From Thalassospira sp. MCCC 1A03138 (lineage in GTDB: Bacteria; Pseudomonadota; Alphaproteobacteria; Rhodospirillales; Thalassospiraceae), in assembly GCF_002115785.1 (NCBI RefSeq), contig NZ_JFJY01000001.1, positions 1 through 64,000 of the forward strand: a DNA stretch of 64,000 bases, given 5' to 3'. Below the pieces are notes generated by a model that saw only the letters and a program-made list of their open reading frames with translations, searched no databases and was not told the DNA's origin. Below, piece by piece: positions 15,923 to 24,626 of this stretch (the stretch's first letter is position 1; each line of letters starts with the position of its first letter). Made by a program: the position numbers and the translations under genes.

Positions 15923-17499
15923 GCAAAAAGACCGAACCAGCCACCGCCCCCGAACTTCTGTTTTCCGGTGCCGATTGGGATTTCAACACCCTGAAAGCCA
16001 CCTATGACGCGATCGAGGATATCGCGATCAACGAGCTAAAGCTTGATGTCTATCCCAATCAGGTCGAGGTAATCACGTCCGAGCAGATGCTGGATGCCTA
16101 TTCATCCATCGGCATGCCGTTGATGTATCATCACTGGTCGTTCGGCAAACGGTTCGTGCGCGACGATGTGATGTATCGCAAGGGATATCAGGGCCTGGCA
16201 TACGAGATCGTGATCAATTCCAACCCCTGCATTTCCTATGTCATGGAAGAAAACACCATCGTCATGCAGGCCCTGGTGATCGCCCATGCCGCCTTTGGCC
16301 ATAACCATTTTTTCAAGAGCAATTACCTGTTCAAGCAATGGACCGATGCGGAAGGCATTCTCGATTATCTGCAATTTGCCAAACGCTATATCGCCAAATG
16401 CGAGGACCGGTTTGGCTTTGATGCGGTCGAACGGGTTCTGGATGCGGCGCATGCGCTTATGGAACAGGGAGTAAACCGGTATTCCCACCCGGAAAAACCC
16501 AATCTGGCGGCAGAACTGGAACGTGAACGCGAACGCGCGAAATACGAGGACGAGACCTATAACGATCTGTGGCGTACCTTGCCGCAGGCGGAAAAGGACG
16601 ACGAGGACCTTGATGAAATGCGTCGCAAGATGCGGGTCGAGGAACGCCGGGCCCAGTTCGGATTACCCGAAGAAAACCTGCTGTATTTTCTGGAGAAAAA
16701 CGCCCCGACCCTGCAAGCCTGGGAGCGCGAGATTTTGCGCATCGTGCGCAATATCGGACAGTATTTCTATCCGCAGAAACAGACCAAGATGATGAATGAA
16801 GGCTGTGCGTGTTATGTCCATTACGCGATCATGAACAGCCTGTATGACAAGGGCCTGATTTCCGAAGGCGCGATGATGGAATTCATCGATTACCATTCGC
16901 GCGTGGTGTTTCAGGCCGAATATGACGATCCGCGTTATTCCGGGTTCAACCCCTATGCGCTTGGCTTTGCCATGATGCAGGATATTCACCGCATCTGTGT
17001 TGACCCGACCGAGGAAGACCGCAAATGGTTCCCCGATATCGCCGGTAATAATGAGCCGGTCGAGACGTTAAAAGAAGCATGGGCGCATTACCGCGACGAA
17101 AGTTTCATCCTGCAATTCCTGTCACCCAAACTGATGCGCGACATGCGGATGTTTCTGATCGACGATCTAAGCTCCAGCCCGCATCTGGAAGTTGCCGCCA
17201 TCCATGACGATAACGGATACCGCAAAGTGCGCCGCGCCCTGGCGCGGATGCATGACATTTCGGTCCGCGAACCGGATATGCAGGTGGTTGATGTCGACCT
17301 GCGCGGCAACCGGCAACTTTACATCCAGCATACCGAACATGACGGTGTCCGGCTTGAAAAGTCCGAAGCAGAGATGACGCTGGGCTATATCGGGCAGTTA
17401 TGGGGATATGGCGTGACCTTGCAGGCGGTTGACAATGAAACCGGTGAAATCCTGCATGAAATGGACTTTAGCCCCGACGATCTGATGCAGGGTATATAA
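15919..17499 (+). CDS. spoVR: SpoVR family protein (YcgB)
   Basis: A 526-aa SpoVR-like protein, named for its Bacillus role in spore cortex formation but widespread in non-sporulating proteobacteria beside prkA and yeaH. Family blocks seen are MPLMYHHWSFGKRF near residue 65, YEIVINSNPCISYVMEENT, VIAHAAFGHNHFFKSN and NEGCACYVHYAIMN; many conserved His, Glu and Cys suggest metal binding. Cytoplasmic, no membrane segment. The operon as a whole probably responds to starvation or general stress. Confidence 0.94.
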   Translation: MSKKTEPATAPELLFSGADWDFNTLKATYDAIEDIAINELKLDVYPNQVEVITSEQMLDAYSSIGMPLMYHHWSFGKRFVRDDVMYRKGYQGLAYEIVINSNPCISYVMEENTIVMQALVIAHAAFGHNHFFKSNYLFKQWTDAEGILDYLQFAKRYIAKCEDRFGFDAVERVLDAAHALMEQGVNRYSHPEKPNLAAELERERERAKYEDETYNDLWRTLPQAEKDDEDLDEMRRKMRVEERRAQFGLPEENLLYFLEKNAPTLQAWEREILRIVRNIGQYFYPQKQTKMMNEGCACYVHYAIMNSLYDKGLISEGAMMEFIDYHSRVVFQAEYDDPRYSGFNPYALGFAMMQDIHRICVDPTEEDRKWFPDIAGNNEPVETLKEAWAHYRDESFILQFLSPKLMRDMRMFLIDDLSSSPHLEVAAIHDDNGYRKVRRALARMHDISVREPDMQVVDVDLRGNRQLYIQHTEHDGVRLEKSEAEMTLGYIGQLWGYGVTLQAVDNETGEILHEMDFSPDDLMQGI

Positions 17500-17588
17500 T
17501 ATTCGATAGCGGTCTCTTTAACATCCCAAGGCACACCCAATATACATCCCAAGTTGAGATTTCTGCGACCGGTATATGGGCGAATGTT

Positions 17589-18515
17589 TTGAAAATCCTG
17601 CGTTTTGCATTTTGGGTCGTTTGTGTTTGCCTTTTGCTACAGGAAACCGCACAGGCCGATACCAGAACCATCAAAATGGCCTTCCCCGAGGGTCTGAAGA
17701 AATTTTTTGCCTATGAATTCGGCGTCATCGAAATGGCGTTGGACTTGTCGGGCACTGATTACGTTCTGGATATCGAGGAATTAAAAGGCGCGACACAGTC
17801 ACGCATAAGCGAAATGCTGTTGGCCGGTGATATCGATGTGATGTTTGCCGGTTACAGTGCGGAGCGTGAAAGCAGATTTCGCCAGGTCAATATTCCCATC
17901 ACGCGCGGCATTCTGGGGCACCGTGTTTTCATGGTCAAAAAGGACCGGGCAGAGGCGCTTCGGAATGTCGAAACCCTGGATGAATTGCGCCAGTTCTGCA
18001 TCGGGGTGGGGTCCGACTGGCCCGATGCCGACATTATGGAAGATAACGGTTTCTGTGTTGAACGCGGCCCGCGCAACAACCTTTGGGAAATGCTGGAAAA
18101 CAGTCGGTTTGATGCTTTAACCCGTGCCGTTCACGAAGCCTATCGGGAATTGCCCGCAATCCAGGCGCAATATCCGGATGTGGTTCTGAATGACACCGTC
18201 ATGCTGGTTTATCCGTTCGACTTTTTCATCTATGTGAACAGGAAAAACAGCGCCCTATGGCAAACCATTACAGACGGCCTTCTTGAAGCGTATCGAACCG
18301 GTGCCTTCATGGAACATTTTCACAATGCCCCGGCGATTGCACGCGCCCTTGATGCCCTGAAAACAGAACGGCGGCACGTTTTCAACATCGAAAATACCAT
18401 CATGAGTGAGACGACAAGAAACATCGATGACCGTTTCTGGCTAAACGTTTCTGATTTGCATACGGATCGCGCGACCGGCAACCCGGATTTGAGGTGTCCT
18501 CCGTGCCGGATGTAA
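17589..18515 (+). CDS. Periplasmic binding protein-like protein (type 2 fold), function unknown
   Basis: A 308-aa exported protein beginning at TTG 17589 with a signal peptide (ILRFAFWVVCVCLLLQETAQA). The body resembles family-3 type solute-binding proteins: an early strand IKMAFPEGLKKFFAYEFG, an LLAGDIDVMFAGYSAERE middle and a YPFDFFIYVNRKNSALW later segment. Many such stand-alone proteins are sensors rather than transporter parts, and no permease or ATPase is adjacent. It follows spoVR by 89 bp and could be read through from that operon. The ATG at 17584 is out of frame, so the TTG start is the best available. Confidence 0.65.
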   Translation: MKILRFAFWVVCVCLLLQETAQADTRTIKMAFPEGLKKFFAYEFGVIEMALDLSGTDYVLDIEELKGATQSRISEMLLAGDIDVMFAGYSAERESRFRQVNIPITRGILGHRVFMVKKDRAEALRNVETLDELRQFCIGVGSDWPDADIMEDNGFCVERGPRNNLWEMLENSRFDALTRAVHEAYRELPAIQAQYPDVVLNDTVMLVYPFDFFIYVNRKNSALWQTITDGLLEAYRTGAFMEHFHNAPAIARALDALKTERRHVFNIENTIMSETTRNIDDRFWLNVSDLHTDRATGNPDLRCPPCRM

Positions 18516-18783
18516 CACCCTGGCAAGATATTTTAACCGGCCCGAAAAGATGGAACCGTCTTCGATGCGGATTGTTTCTTGCGGGTTCAGATCGCATATG
18601 GCACCGCATCATTACCATTCCCCAACATTTGTTCTGCACCGAAATCGGCAAAAAATGCGCCTTCAACTACGGATGCGGATTTTTCGTTACGAAATCGAAA
18701 CTTGCTTATCGGGATCAAACAGAAAACCCTATTAGGTTCAAACAGGCATAACCAGATCACGAGGGGATTTATCGCTTGACGAA
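18516..18783. other. Intergenic region before the zinc cassette
   Basis: No supported gene. Its end holds TTGACG (18776-18781), a likely -35 for znuA, directly abutting the Zur-like box. Confidence 0.5.
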
Positions 18784-18800
18784 TCGTTATGATATAACAT
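18784..18800 (+). promoter_or_regulatory. Zur-like operator
   Basis: TCGTTATGATATAACAT matches 13 of 17 positions of the alphaproteobacterial Zur consensus ATGTTATATTATAACAT as I know it, with a perfect GTTAT-N3-ATAAC core. It sits 55 bp in front of a zinc-binding protein gene, just after a -35-like TTGACG, so zinc-bound Zur would block the promoter. Confidence 0.7.
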
Positions 18801-18854
18801 AACAAATAATACCTCACCAATAGCCATTCCCCCGTTTCGAACCGGATTGATGTC

Positions 18855-19946
18855 ATGCCAATTTCTGCCCTTCGTCGCGCCCTGCTTGCCCTGCCGCTGC
18901 TTGCCCTGCCCTATGGGGCGCAGGCAGCCGAAAATCCGTCGGTCGTTGTATCGATCAAGCCGATCCACGGCATTGCCAGCGCAATCATGGCAGGCGTTGG
19001 CAAACCGGCTCTGCTGCTTGATGGTGCCTCATCACCGCATGCCTATTCGCTGCGTCCCAGCGAAGCCCGGTCGCTTCAGGAAGCCGATCTGGTGATTTAT
19101 GTCTCCCACGGCCTTGAGGGCTTCCTGAAAAAGCCGCTGGCAACCCTTTCGGGCAGTGCCCATCAGCTTGAACTGGCCGATATTGAAGGCCTGACCATCC
19201 TGGCAATGCGTGAAGGCGGCGCGTGGGAAGCCCATAGCCATGACCATGGCGGCCATGATCACGACGATCATGATCACGAAGATGAACATCATGACGAACA
19301 TGATCATGATGCCCATGACCATGACGGGCATGAGGATCACGCCCATGCCGAAGAACATGACCATGACCATGATCATGACCACGAGCATGAGCACGAAGGT
19401 GAAGAAGGTCACCATCATGATGAACACGGTATTGATTCCCATCTCTGGCTTGATCCGGCCAACGGGGCAGCCATCGCAAAGGCAATTGCCAACGAACTTG
19501 GTGAAATTGATCCGGACCATGCAGGCACCTATCAGGACAATCTGAAAAAGTTCCTTGCCAGCCTTGATGCACTTGGGAATGATCTGGACAGCCAGCTCGC
19601 ACCGGTCCGCGGCAAGCCGTTCGTCGTTTTCCATGATGCCTATCAGTATCTCGAAGCGGGATTTGGCCTGAATGCGGTTGGTTCGATCACTGTTTCACCG
19701 GAACAGAAACCCGGAGCAAAGCGCCTGCATGAGATCGAAGACAAAATCCGGGACAGCAATGCTGTCTGCGTCTTTGCCGAACCGCAATTCCGCCCCGCCA
19801 TCGTCGAGGCCGTGGTTGCCGATACCGGCGCGCATATCGGAACGCTTGACCCGCTGGGCGCGGATATTCCGGCAGGACCGGATGCCTATCAGAACATCCT
19901 GCGCCAGAACGTGGGCGCACTGGTTGACTGCCTGTCGCAGTCCTAA
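18855..19946 (+). CDS. znuA: ZnuA-like zinc-binding periplasmic protein with long His-rich loop
   Basis: A 363-aa cluster 9 metal-binding protein (signal peptide to about residue 24, ending GAQAAEN). It contains metal-ligand segments SSPHAYSLRPSEARSLQEADLVIYV (first His), DSHLWLDP and FHDAYQYLE. Residues about 127-195 are a loop of roughly 28 His with Asp/Glu, typical of high-affinity zinc capture. Unusually, no znuB or znuC follows; instead a DUF1007 gene and a NicO-type permease do. The Zur-like box upstream supports zinc-repressed expression. The symbol reflects family, not proven partnership with ZnuBC. Confidence 0.88.
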   Translation: MPISALRRALLALPLLALPYGAQAAENPSVVVSIKPIHGIASAIMAGVGKPALLLDGASSPHAYSLRPSEARSLQEADLVIYVSHGLEGFLKKPLATLSGSAHQLELADIEGLTILAMREGGAWEAHSHDHGGHDHDDHDHEDEHHDEHDHDAHDHDGHEDHAHAEEHDHDHDHDHEHEHEGEEGHHHDEHGIDSHLWLDPANGAAIAKAIANELGEIDPDHAGTYQDNLKKFLASLDALGNDLDSQLAPVRGKPFVVFHDAYQYLEAGFGLNAVGSITVSPEQKPGAKRLHEIEDKIRDSNAVCVFAEPQFRPAIVEAVVADTGAHIGTLDPLGADIPAGPDAYQNILRQNVGALVDCLSQS

Positions 19947-19962
19947 GACGTTTGTTGCCGGT

Positions 19963-20610
19963 ATGCTTGCATCCGTCCTTTGGGCCGGATCGGGCGTACC
20001 GGCATCGGCCCATCCGCATGTCTGGATCGACGCCGATGCGCAGATGATTTTTGAAGACGACAAGATCACCGCAATCCGGCTGCATTGGGTGTTTGATGAT
20101 CTGTTTAGCCTGACGCTGATCGACCAGTTCGACAAAAATCACGATTTGCGTTTCTTTGACGCAGAAAACACCGACATTCACGACAATGCGTTTGCATTGC
20201 TTTCCGAAGTTTCATGGTTGACGCATCTGCGCCGGAACGAGGAGCTTGTGACCTTTGCCGGGGCAACGGACTTCAAGGCCGATATCACCGATGACCGTCG
20301 GGTGAGTTACGATTTCACCCTGACGCTTAAAGAGCCGCTTGACCCGATAAAAGATGCGATTGCCCTGTCGGTCTATGATGCGGAATTCTATATTGATGTT
20401 GCCTTTACCCAGGTTGATCCGATCCTGTTCAAGGGTAACCGCCATCTCAAATGCCACTATGAAATGAGCGAAGATGAAAAGAACCGCATCTATTTTGATC
20501 TGGTTTCGCCAATACGCGCTGACCTTGCCTGCCAGAACGAGGTTGCGGATGCCGGTTCTGCCAGTCCTGATCGGGGCCTTTCTGCTGGCGATTTCGTTTC
20601 TGCCGAGTAA
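19963..20610 (+). CDS. DUF1007 family periplasmic protein
   Basis: About 215 aa. The hydrophobic N-terminus is a signal peptide, and the mature protein begins HPHVWIDADAQMIFED, the DUF1007 signature with potential metal-binding His. DUF1007 proteins are regularly paired with NicO-type permeases and are predicted accessory components for metal uptake. ATG 19963 leaves no positively charged n-region; a TTG at 19924, overlapping the znuA end, would supply Arg and Lys and may be the real start. The 3' end overlaps the permease gene by 62 bp. Confidence 0.75.
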   Translation: MLASVLWAGSGVPASAHPHVWIDADAQMIFEDDKITAIRLHWVFDDLFSLTLIDQFDKNHDLRFFDAENTDIHDNAFALLSEVSWLTHLRRNEELVTFAGATDFKADITDDRRVSYDFTLTLKEPLDPIKDAIALSVYDAEFYIDVAFTQVDPILFKGNRHLKCHYEMSEDEKNRIYFDLVSPIRADLACQNEVADAGSASPDRGLSAGDFVSAE

Positions 20611-21610
20611 TCAGGCGCTCGCTCAGGCCAGTAATCTTCTGGGCCGCGGCACCAGCAGCGAACAGGCCCCGAATACTCCCGATCAGACGACACAAAATGA
20701 CGGCGAGAGCCTGATCAGCCTGCCGGGATGGCTATCGGATATTGTCGGTCAGGTGGTAGTGATTCAGACACAGCTTAACCGGCAAATGACCGCAACACTG
20801 CGCAGTGCCAAAACCGGCGATGCGTGGTGGCCGGGACTGACCATTATTGCCCTGTCATTTGCCTATGGCGTGTTCCATGCCGCCGGACCGGGACATGGCA
20901 AAATGGTCACAACCACCTATTTCCTGTCGCGCGATGCCGGATGGAAACAGGGTGTTGCCATGGGCAGCCTGATTGCTGGCGTTCAGGCGGTGACGGCCAT
21001 CGTTCTTGTCGGGTCGCTGACCCTGATCCTTAATCTTGGCCCGGCGGCAATTACGCAGAACGGACTGGTTCTGGAAGCCGTGTCCTATGCCCTGATTGCC
21101 GGGCTGGGCGGATTGATGTGTATCCGTATTTTGCAGGGACGTGATGATTGTTGCGATCACGGCGGTCATGACCATCACCATCACCACCGTGCACATGACC
21201 ACGCACATCATCATGACCACGATCACGAACATGCAGACCATCAGCATCACAATCATGAGCATAGCCACGCCATCACCAAGTCCCGCTGGCAGATGATTGC
21301 GGGCGGGATTGTGGTCGGCCTGCGTCCCTGCACCGGGTCGATACTGGTGTTGCTGTTTACCTTGGCCAACGGGTTGTTCCTGATCGGGGTTGCATCGGCC
21401 TTTGCCATGGCGGCCGGTGTGGCGCTGACCATCAGCCTGATCGGGCTGGCGGCCATCGGCATTCGGACCGGCACGCAGCATCTTTTCAGTGTTTCGGAAA
21501 GCACATCGGGCTGGCTTCGGCGCGGGGTTGGCTTGGCGGGGGCCGCGTTGATCACCCTGTTTGGCCTGTTGCTGCTGCTTTCGGCAGCCCGGCAGCTTGG
21601 CTGGCTGTAA
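20549..21610 (+). CDS. NicO/RcnA-like nickel/cobalt/zinc permease with His-rich loop
   Basis: A 353-aa inner membrane protein of the NicO (COG2215-like) family. It has an N-terminal hydrophobic segment, then AYGVFHAAGPGHGKMVTTTYFLSRD (the metal-binding H-x3-PGHGK motif in the first core helix), a His-rich cytoplasmic or periplasmic loop (DDCCDHGGHDHHHHHRAHDH and more) and a second core motif GLRPCTGSI. ATG 20549 was chosen over 20474 because GAGG lies upstream and it begins the natural hydrophobic N-terminus. Context (Zur-like box, ZnuA, DUF1007) argues for zinc rather than nickel as the cargo. Confidence 0.8.
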   Translation: MPVLPVLIGAFLLAISFLPSNQALAQASNLLGRGTSSEQAPNTPDQTTQNDGESLISLPGWLSDIVGQVVVIQTQLNRQMTATLRSAKTGDAWWPGLTIIALSFAYGVFHAAGPGHGKMVTTTYFLSRDAGWKQGVAMGSLIAGVQAVTAIVLVGSLTLILNLGPAAITQNGLVLEAVSYALIAGLGGLMCIRILQGRDDCCDHGGHDHHHHHRAHDHAHHHDHDHEHADHQHHNHEHSHAITKSRWQMIAGGIVVGLRPCTGSILVLLFTLANGLFLIGVASAFAMAAGVALTISLIGLAAIGIRTGTQHLFSVSESTSGWLRRGVGLAGAALITLFGLLLLLSAARQLGWL

Positions 21611-21616
21611 AAGATA

Positions 21617-21650
21617 ACGGCCCGCAAGATTGCCTGCGGGCCGTTTGATT
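21617..21650 (+). terminator. Terminator after the NicO-type gene
   Basis: Stem ACGGCCCGCA/TGCGGGCCGT (10 bp, 7-nt loop) followed by TTGATTT. It lies between convergent genes and may act in both directions. Confidence 0.8.
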
Positions 21651-21666
21651 TAAAGGACCACCCCGA

Positions 21667-22101
21667 TTATTCGGCGGTCACGACTTTCATCACCAGTTTG
21701 CCATCCGGCTTGATCGGGCCGTCTTCCTTGGCACCCAGCGTATATTCGAAATAGCCGGTTTTCATACCACCCTGTTCGGAATGGATCATCAGCATCAGCA
21801 TTTCACCGGATTTGACCGGTTCCTGCAGGATGGCGGTAACGTCCACGTTCTCGCCCTTTTTCAGCGGCGCATAACCGACAACGGGGCCCGGCTTCATCGC
21901 GGAATCGGTGCGATGCACCACCAGCCAGCCATTTTCTTCGGCCATGATTTTCGATGCACTGACGGTTCCGCCCGAAACATCCTGATCCATCGCATCGACC
22001 ATCGGCCCCATGGCATTGGCAGCCGCCGGAATGGCGGCGGTCAGGGCACCAGCCATCAGCGCCCCGCCGAGAATACCGAACATCTTTTTGGTCACCAGCA
22101 T
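21667..22101 (-). CDS. Exported DUF7282-like protein
   Basis: A 144-aa secreted protein with signal peptide (FGILGGALMAGALTAAIPAAANA). The mature part (VSASKIMAEENGWLVVHRTD, then GPVVGYAPLKKGENVDVTAILQ) resembles the DUF7282 domain, a small beta-sandwich found in exported proteins of archaea and bacteria with unknown role. AAGGAG precedes the ATG. It lies downstream of an ECF sigma/anti-sigma pair on the same strand and is the obvious first candidate for that sigma's output. Confidence 0.65.
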   Translation of the reverse strand: MLVTKKMFGILGGALMAGALTAAIPAAANAMGPMVDAMDQDVSGGTVSASKIMAEENGWLVVHRTDSAMKPGPVVGYAPLKKGENVDVTAILQEPVKSGEMLMLMIHSEQGGMKTGYFEYTLGAKEDGPIKPDGKLVMKVVTAE

Positions 22102-22232
22102 TTGAAGTCTCCTTGTCTGTTAAACCGGGACAGGCTTTTGTCTGCCGTCCGCTCGTGTCGCACTTTGTTGCGCACATCGAAGCTACGCAGACGAGACCGG
22201 CCGGGTTTCAGATCGGGAAACTTTTTTTGAAA

Positions 22233-22964
22233 TCAGTGTTCGACCGGGATCAGACGGCCATGAATGGCAGGCCCCGTCGGACGCCCGGTTGGCGATCCGC
22301 CTTCGGGTTCCAGACTGATACCAAAGGTCGCATTGCGCAGCAGGGCCGGATCAAATTCACCCAGCGACCGGGTTGTTGGCGCGGATGCGTTTTCAAGCAG
22401 CCCCAGCGATTTGGGTGCCGGGCCCAACTCATCGGATGCAATCCATAACTGATAGGTCTTGCCTTCGGGCAATGTTGCCGAAACCGGACGGATGATCACC
22501 GCACGGGTATCCAGATCAATGCTCATGACAAAGGCGGGCTGGGTATCGTCACGGTGAAACACGGCGACAAATTGCCGATCCGAAACCGGGGCGGCAAAAT
22601 CCGATACCAGCACCGCCACCATCAGGCTTGCCGCCAGTGCACCGGTGGCAAACGTCCCGATCCGCCAGCGGGCGAGCTTGCGTTTAAGCAGATCGATCTC
22701 AACAATATTATCCGCCTGCACACGCTCCCTCTCGATCCGGGCCCCTTCTATCCGCGCACGGATACCGGGAAACAGATCACGCGTCGGCATTTCATCACGG
22801 TAATGTGCATTTAACGGCGACAGGCGTTTTTCCCAATCGGCAATCGCGGCATTCAGGTCATCCTCATTTGTCCGCCGTTCATCGACAATGCGGCGCATGT
22901 CGGGATCAAGCGTTCCCAACACATATTCCGCCGCCAGCATGTCGATATCTTCCCGGTCGGTCAT
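22233..22964 (-). CDS. RskA-type transmembrane anti-sigma factor
   Basis: A 243-aa single-span membrane protein. The N-terminal cytoplasmic anti-sigma region (ADMLAAEYVLGTLD-type, with ML-A-EYVLG near residue 12) is followed by one membrane helix near residue 95 (IGTFATGALAASLMVAVLV) and a periplasmic RskA domain (EGKTYQLWI, SLGLLENA, FGISLEPEGGSPTG). The start at 22964 overlaps the sigma stop by 4 bp (ATGA), the usual coupling for sigma/anti-sigma pairs. It would release the sigma after regulated proteolysis. Confidence 0.88.
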   Translation of the reverse strand: MTDREDIDMLAAEYVLGTLDPDMRRIVDERRTNEDDLNAAIADWEKRLSPLNAHYRDEMPTRDLFPGIRARIEGARIERERVQADNIVEIDLLKRKLARWRIGTFATGALAASLMVAVLVSDFAAPVSDRQFVAVFHRDDTQPAFVMSIDLDTRAVIIRPVSATLPEGKTYQLWIASDELGPAPKSLGLLENASAPTTRSLGEFDPALLRNATFGISLEPEGGSPTGRPTGPAIHGRLIPVEH

Positions 22965-23527
22965 GATCCGAGGCATTCCTTCAACTGTTTCAGGCTGCGA
23001 TGCAGCCATGTCTTGATCGTGCCGACCGGCTGGGCAAACCGTTCTGCCAGTTCGGCACGCGAAAATCCGTCAAGATAGGCCAGCCTGACCATTGAGCGGC
23101 GATCATCATCCAGCCCGCCAAGGCAGATTTCAAGCTGGCGCAGGTCATCATTGCGTTCGGCATCATCGGCAACCGACAGATCATCGTGATCGGCCAGTTG
23201 ATCGATATCGAAATCATCCACCACCGCGTCATGACGTTTGTCACGGCGCAGCGCATCAATCGCCCGGTTCCGCGCAATCGTTGCCATCCAGGTGATGATC
23301 GACGCACGGCCCGGTTCGAAGTCCCCGGCACGTTCCCAGACCCGCACATAGATCTCCTGCAGGATATCCTCGCTTTGGGCCCTGTTTTTCAAGATACGCA
23401 GGACAATGCCGAAAAGTTTCGCCGATGTCGCATGATAAAGATGCCCGAAGGCGTCCATATCGCCGTCGGCCGCACGTGCCAGAAACTGTTCCAGATCCCG
23501 GGTTGATGTCCCCATGCCATCCGCCAA
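22961..23527 (-). CDS. ECF sigma factor, SigK-like
   Basis: A 188-aa ECF sigma. Region 2 is seen in NRAQSEDILQEIYVRVWERA and TWMATIARNRAIDALRR; region 4 in SMVRLAYLDGFSRAELAERF and VGTIKTWLHRSLKQLKE. Together with the RskA-type partner it belongs to the ECF groups that control envelope and oxidative stress genes. The start may be the ATG at 23527 or, four codons later, 23515. Confidence 0.9.
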   Translation of the reverse strand: MADGMGTSTRDLEQFLARAADGDMDAFGHLYHATSAKLFGIVLRILKNRAQSEDILQEIYVRVWERAGDFEPGRASIITWMATIARNRAIDALRRDKRHDAVVDDFDIDQLADHDDLSVADDAERNDDLRQLEICLGGLDDDRRSMVRLAYLDGFSRAELAERFAQPVGTIKTWLHRSLKQLKECLGS

Positions 23528-23626
23528 TTATCGCCGCCGCAACCCTGCGACGAACCAATGTACCATTTTCCGGGATGTTTGATCCCGAGCCAAAAGTATT
23601 TACGAAACACGGCGGCAGACTGATCA

Positions 23627-24502
23627 CTAAAAGCCGTGTTTAAATTCCGGATTGATGTTCTCGGTCGCGCGCACCAGCGCATCCATCACGATGCGCACCG
23701 CCGGGGAGCGACGGATATCAGGATGGACCACCATCCAGACTGATCTGCTGATCTCGCAGTCATCATCGCGCAGGACAAGTTCAAGGCGCTTGTCCTCGTC
23801 CCCGATATAGCGCGGCAGAATACCCAATCCATATCCGGCGACGATAAAGGATCGCACTGTTTCGGTATCGTCAGCGCGGACGCGGACAGGCAATTGACGC
23901 CCCAGTTTTTTCCACACCCATCCCTGTTGCCGTTCACCGCGGGAATTGCGTTCCTCGCTGCAAAATTCCCATTCATCAGGCGGGGTTTGTTCGCAATATC
24001 CCCGGCAGGCATAAATCCCCATCCGCAGATGGGTCAATTTGCGCACCACCAAACCGTTCTGGTCGGGCTGAGCCATGCGCACGGCAACATCTGCTTCGCG
24101 CCGGGCAAGATTGGCCACAATGCTTGATGCAAGAATTTCATATTGCAGATGTTTCTGATCTTTGAGCACCTCGGCCAGACGCGGCGCAAAAAGCAACCGA
24201 CCCGCAGCAGGAGGCACCGAGATACGCACCACGCCATAGGCGGTTTCGTCGCCATGTGCCTGCCGTTCAAACGCCAGAACGTCTTCTTCGATCTTGGCCG
24301 CCACGGGCACAAGATTTTCCCCCGCCTCGGTCAGAGTCCATCCGGTTGCCAGTCGATCAAACAGTTTGGAATTCAGATCCTGCTCAAGGGCTTCGATCCG
24401 GCGTGCTACGGTGGTGTGATCCTTTTTAAGGCGTCTTGCCGCACCGGAAAGGGTTCCCTCAGCAGCCAGGACAACAAAATACCGCAGATCATTCCAGTTC
24501 AT
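23627..24502 (-). CDS. LysR family regulator, copy 1 of a duplicated module
   Basis: A 291-aa LysR-type regulator. The winged helix lies in residues 1-60 (MNWNDLRYFVVLAAEGTLSG then RRLKKDHTTVARRIEALEQ), followed by an effector-binding domain (VVRISVPPAAGRLLFAPRL). It is divergent from a DUF1127 gene. A paralogue with nearly the same start and the same layout lies at 25006-25875. The start at 24502 matches the paralogue's MNWNDLRYF start; a longer frame to 24709 would run through the operator-like region. Confidence 0.9.
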   Translation of the reverse strand: MNWNDLRYFVVLAAEGTLSGAARRLKKDHTTVARRIEALEQDLNSKLFDRLATGWTLTEAGENLVPVAAKIEEDVLAFERQAHGDETAYGVVRISVPPAAGRLLFAPRLAEVLKDQKHLQYEILASSIVANLARREADVAVRMAQPDQNGLVVRKLTHLRMGIYACRGYCEQTPPDEWEFCSEERNSRGERQQGWVWKKLGRQLPVRVRADDTETVRSFIVAGYGLGILPRYIGDEDKRLELVLRDDDCEISRSVWMVVHPDIRRSPAVRIVMDALVRATENINPEFKHGF

Positions 24503-24518
24503 GATGCCTCGCCCCAAC

Positions 24519-24550
24519 TTGCGCAAATTTGCACAACTATAGCGCAAATT
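24519..24550. promoter_or_regulatory. LysR-type operator between copy-1 LysR and DUF1127 genes
   Basis: TTGCGCAAATTTGCACAA (24519-24536) contains a perfect palindrome GCAAATTTGC, and a further half-site GCGCAAATT lies at 24542-24550. Such a dyad with T-N11-A-like symmetry in a divergent promoter is the normal LysR binding pattern. Confidence 0.65.
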
Positions 24551-24626
24551 AATCGGATTACGTAATTTTTCTGCGCATGAGAAAGTCTGTTCATGGACAT
24601 CAAACATTCGTGGCACAGGAGGCCAG

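Noticed and set aside
19230..19430. Repetitive CATGAC/CATGAT stretch that could look like a repeat array or CRISPR
   Set aside because: It is the coding sequence of the His/Asp loop of the ZnuA-like protein; there are no spacers or constant repeats.
22102..22232. GAAACC and CGTC boxes upstream of the DUF7282-like gene as an ECF promoter
   Set aside because: Spacing (11 bp) is too short for a normal ECF promoter and the sigma's own upstream region does not share it at the same spacing.
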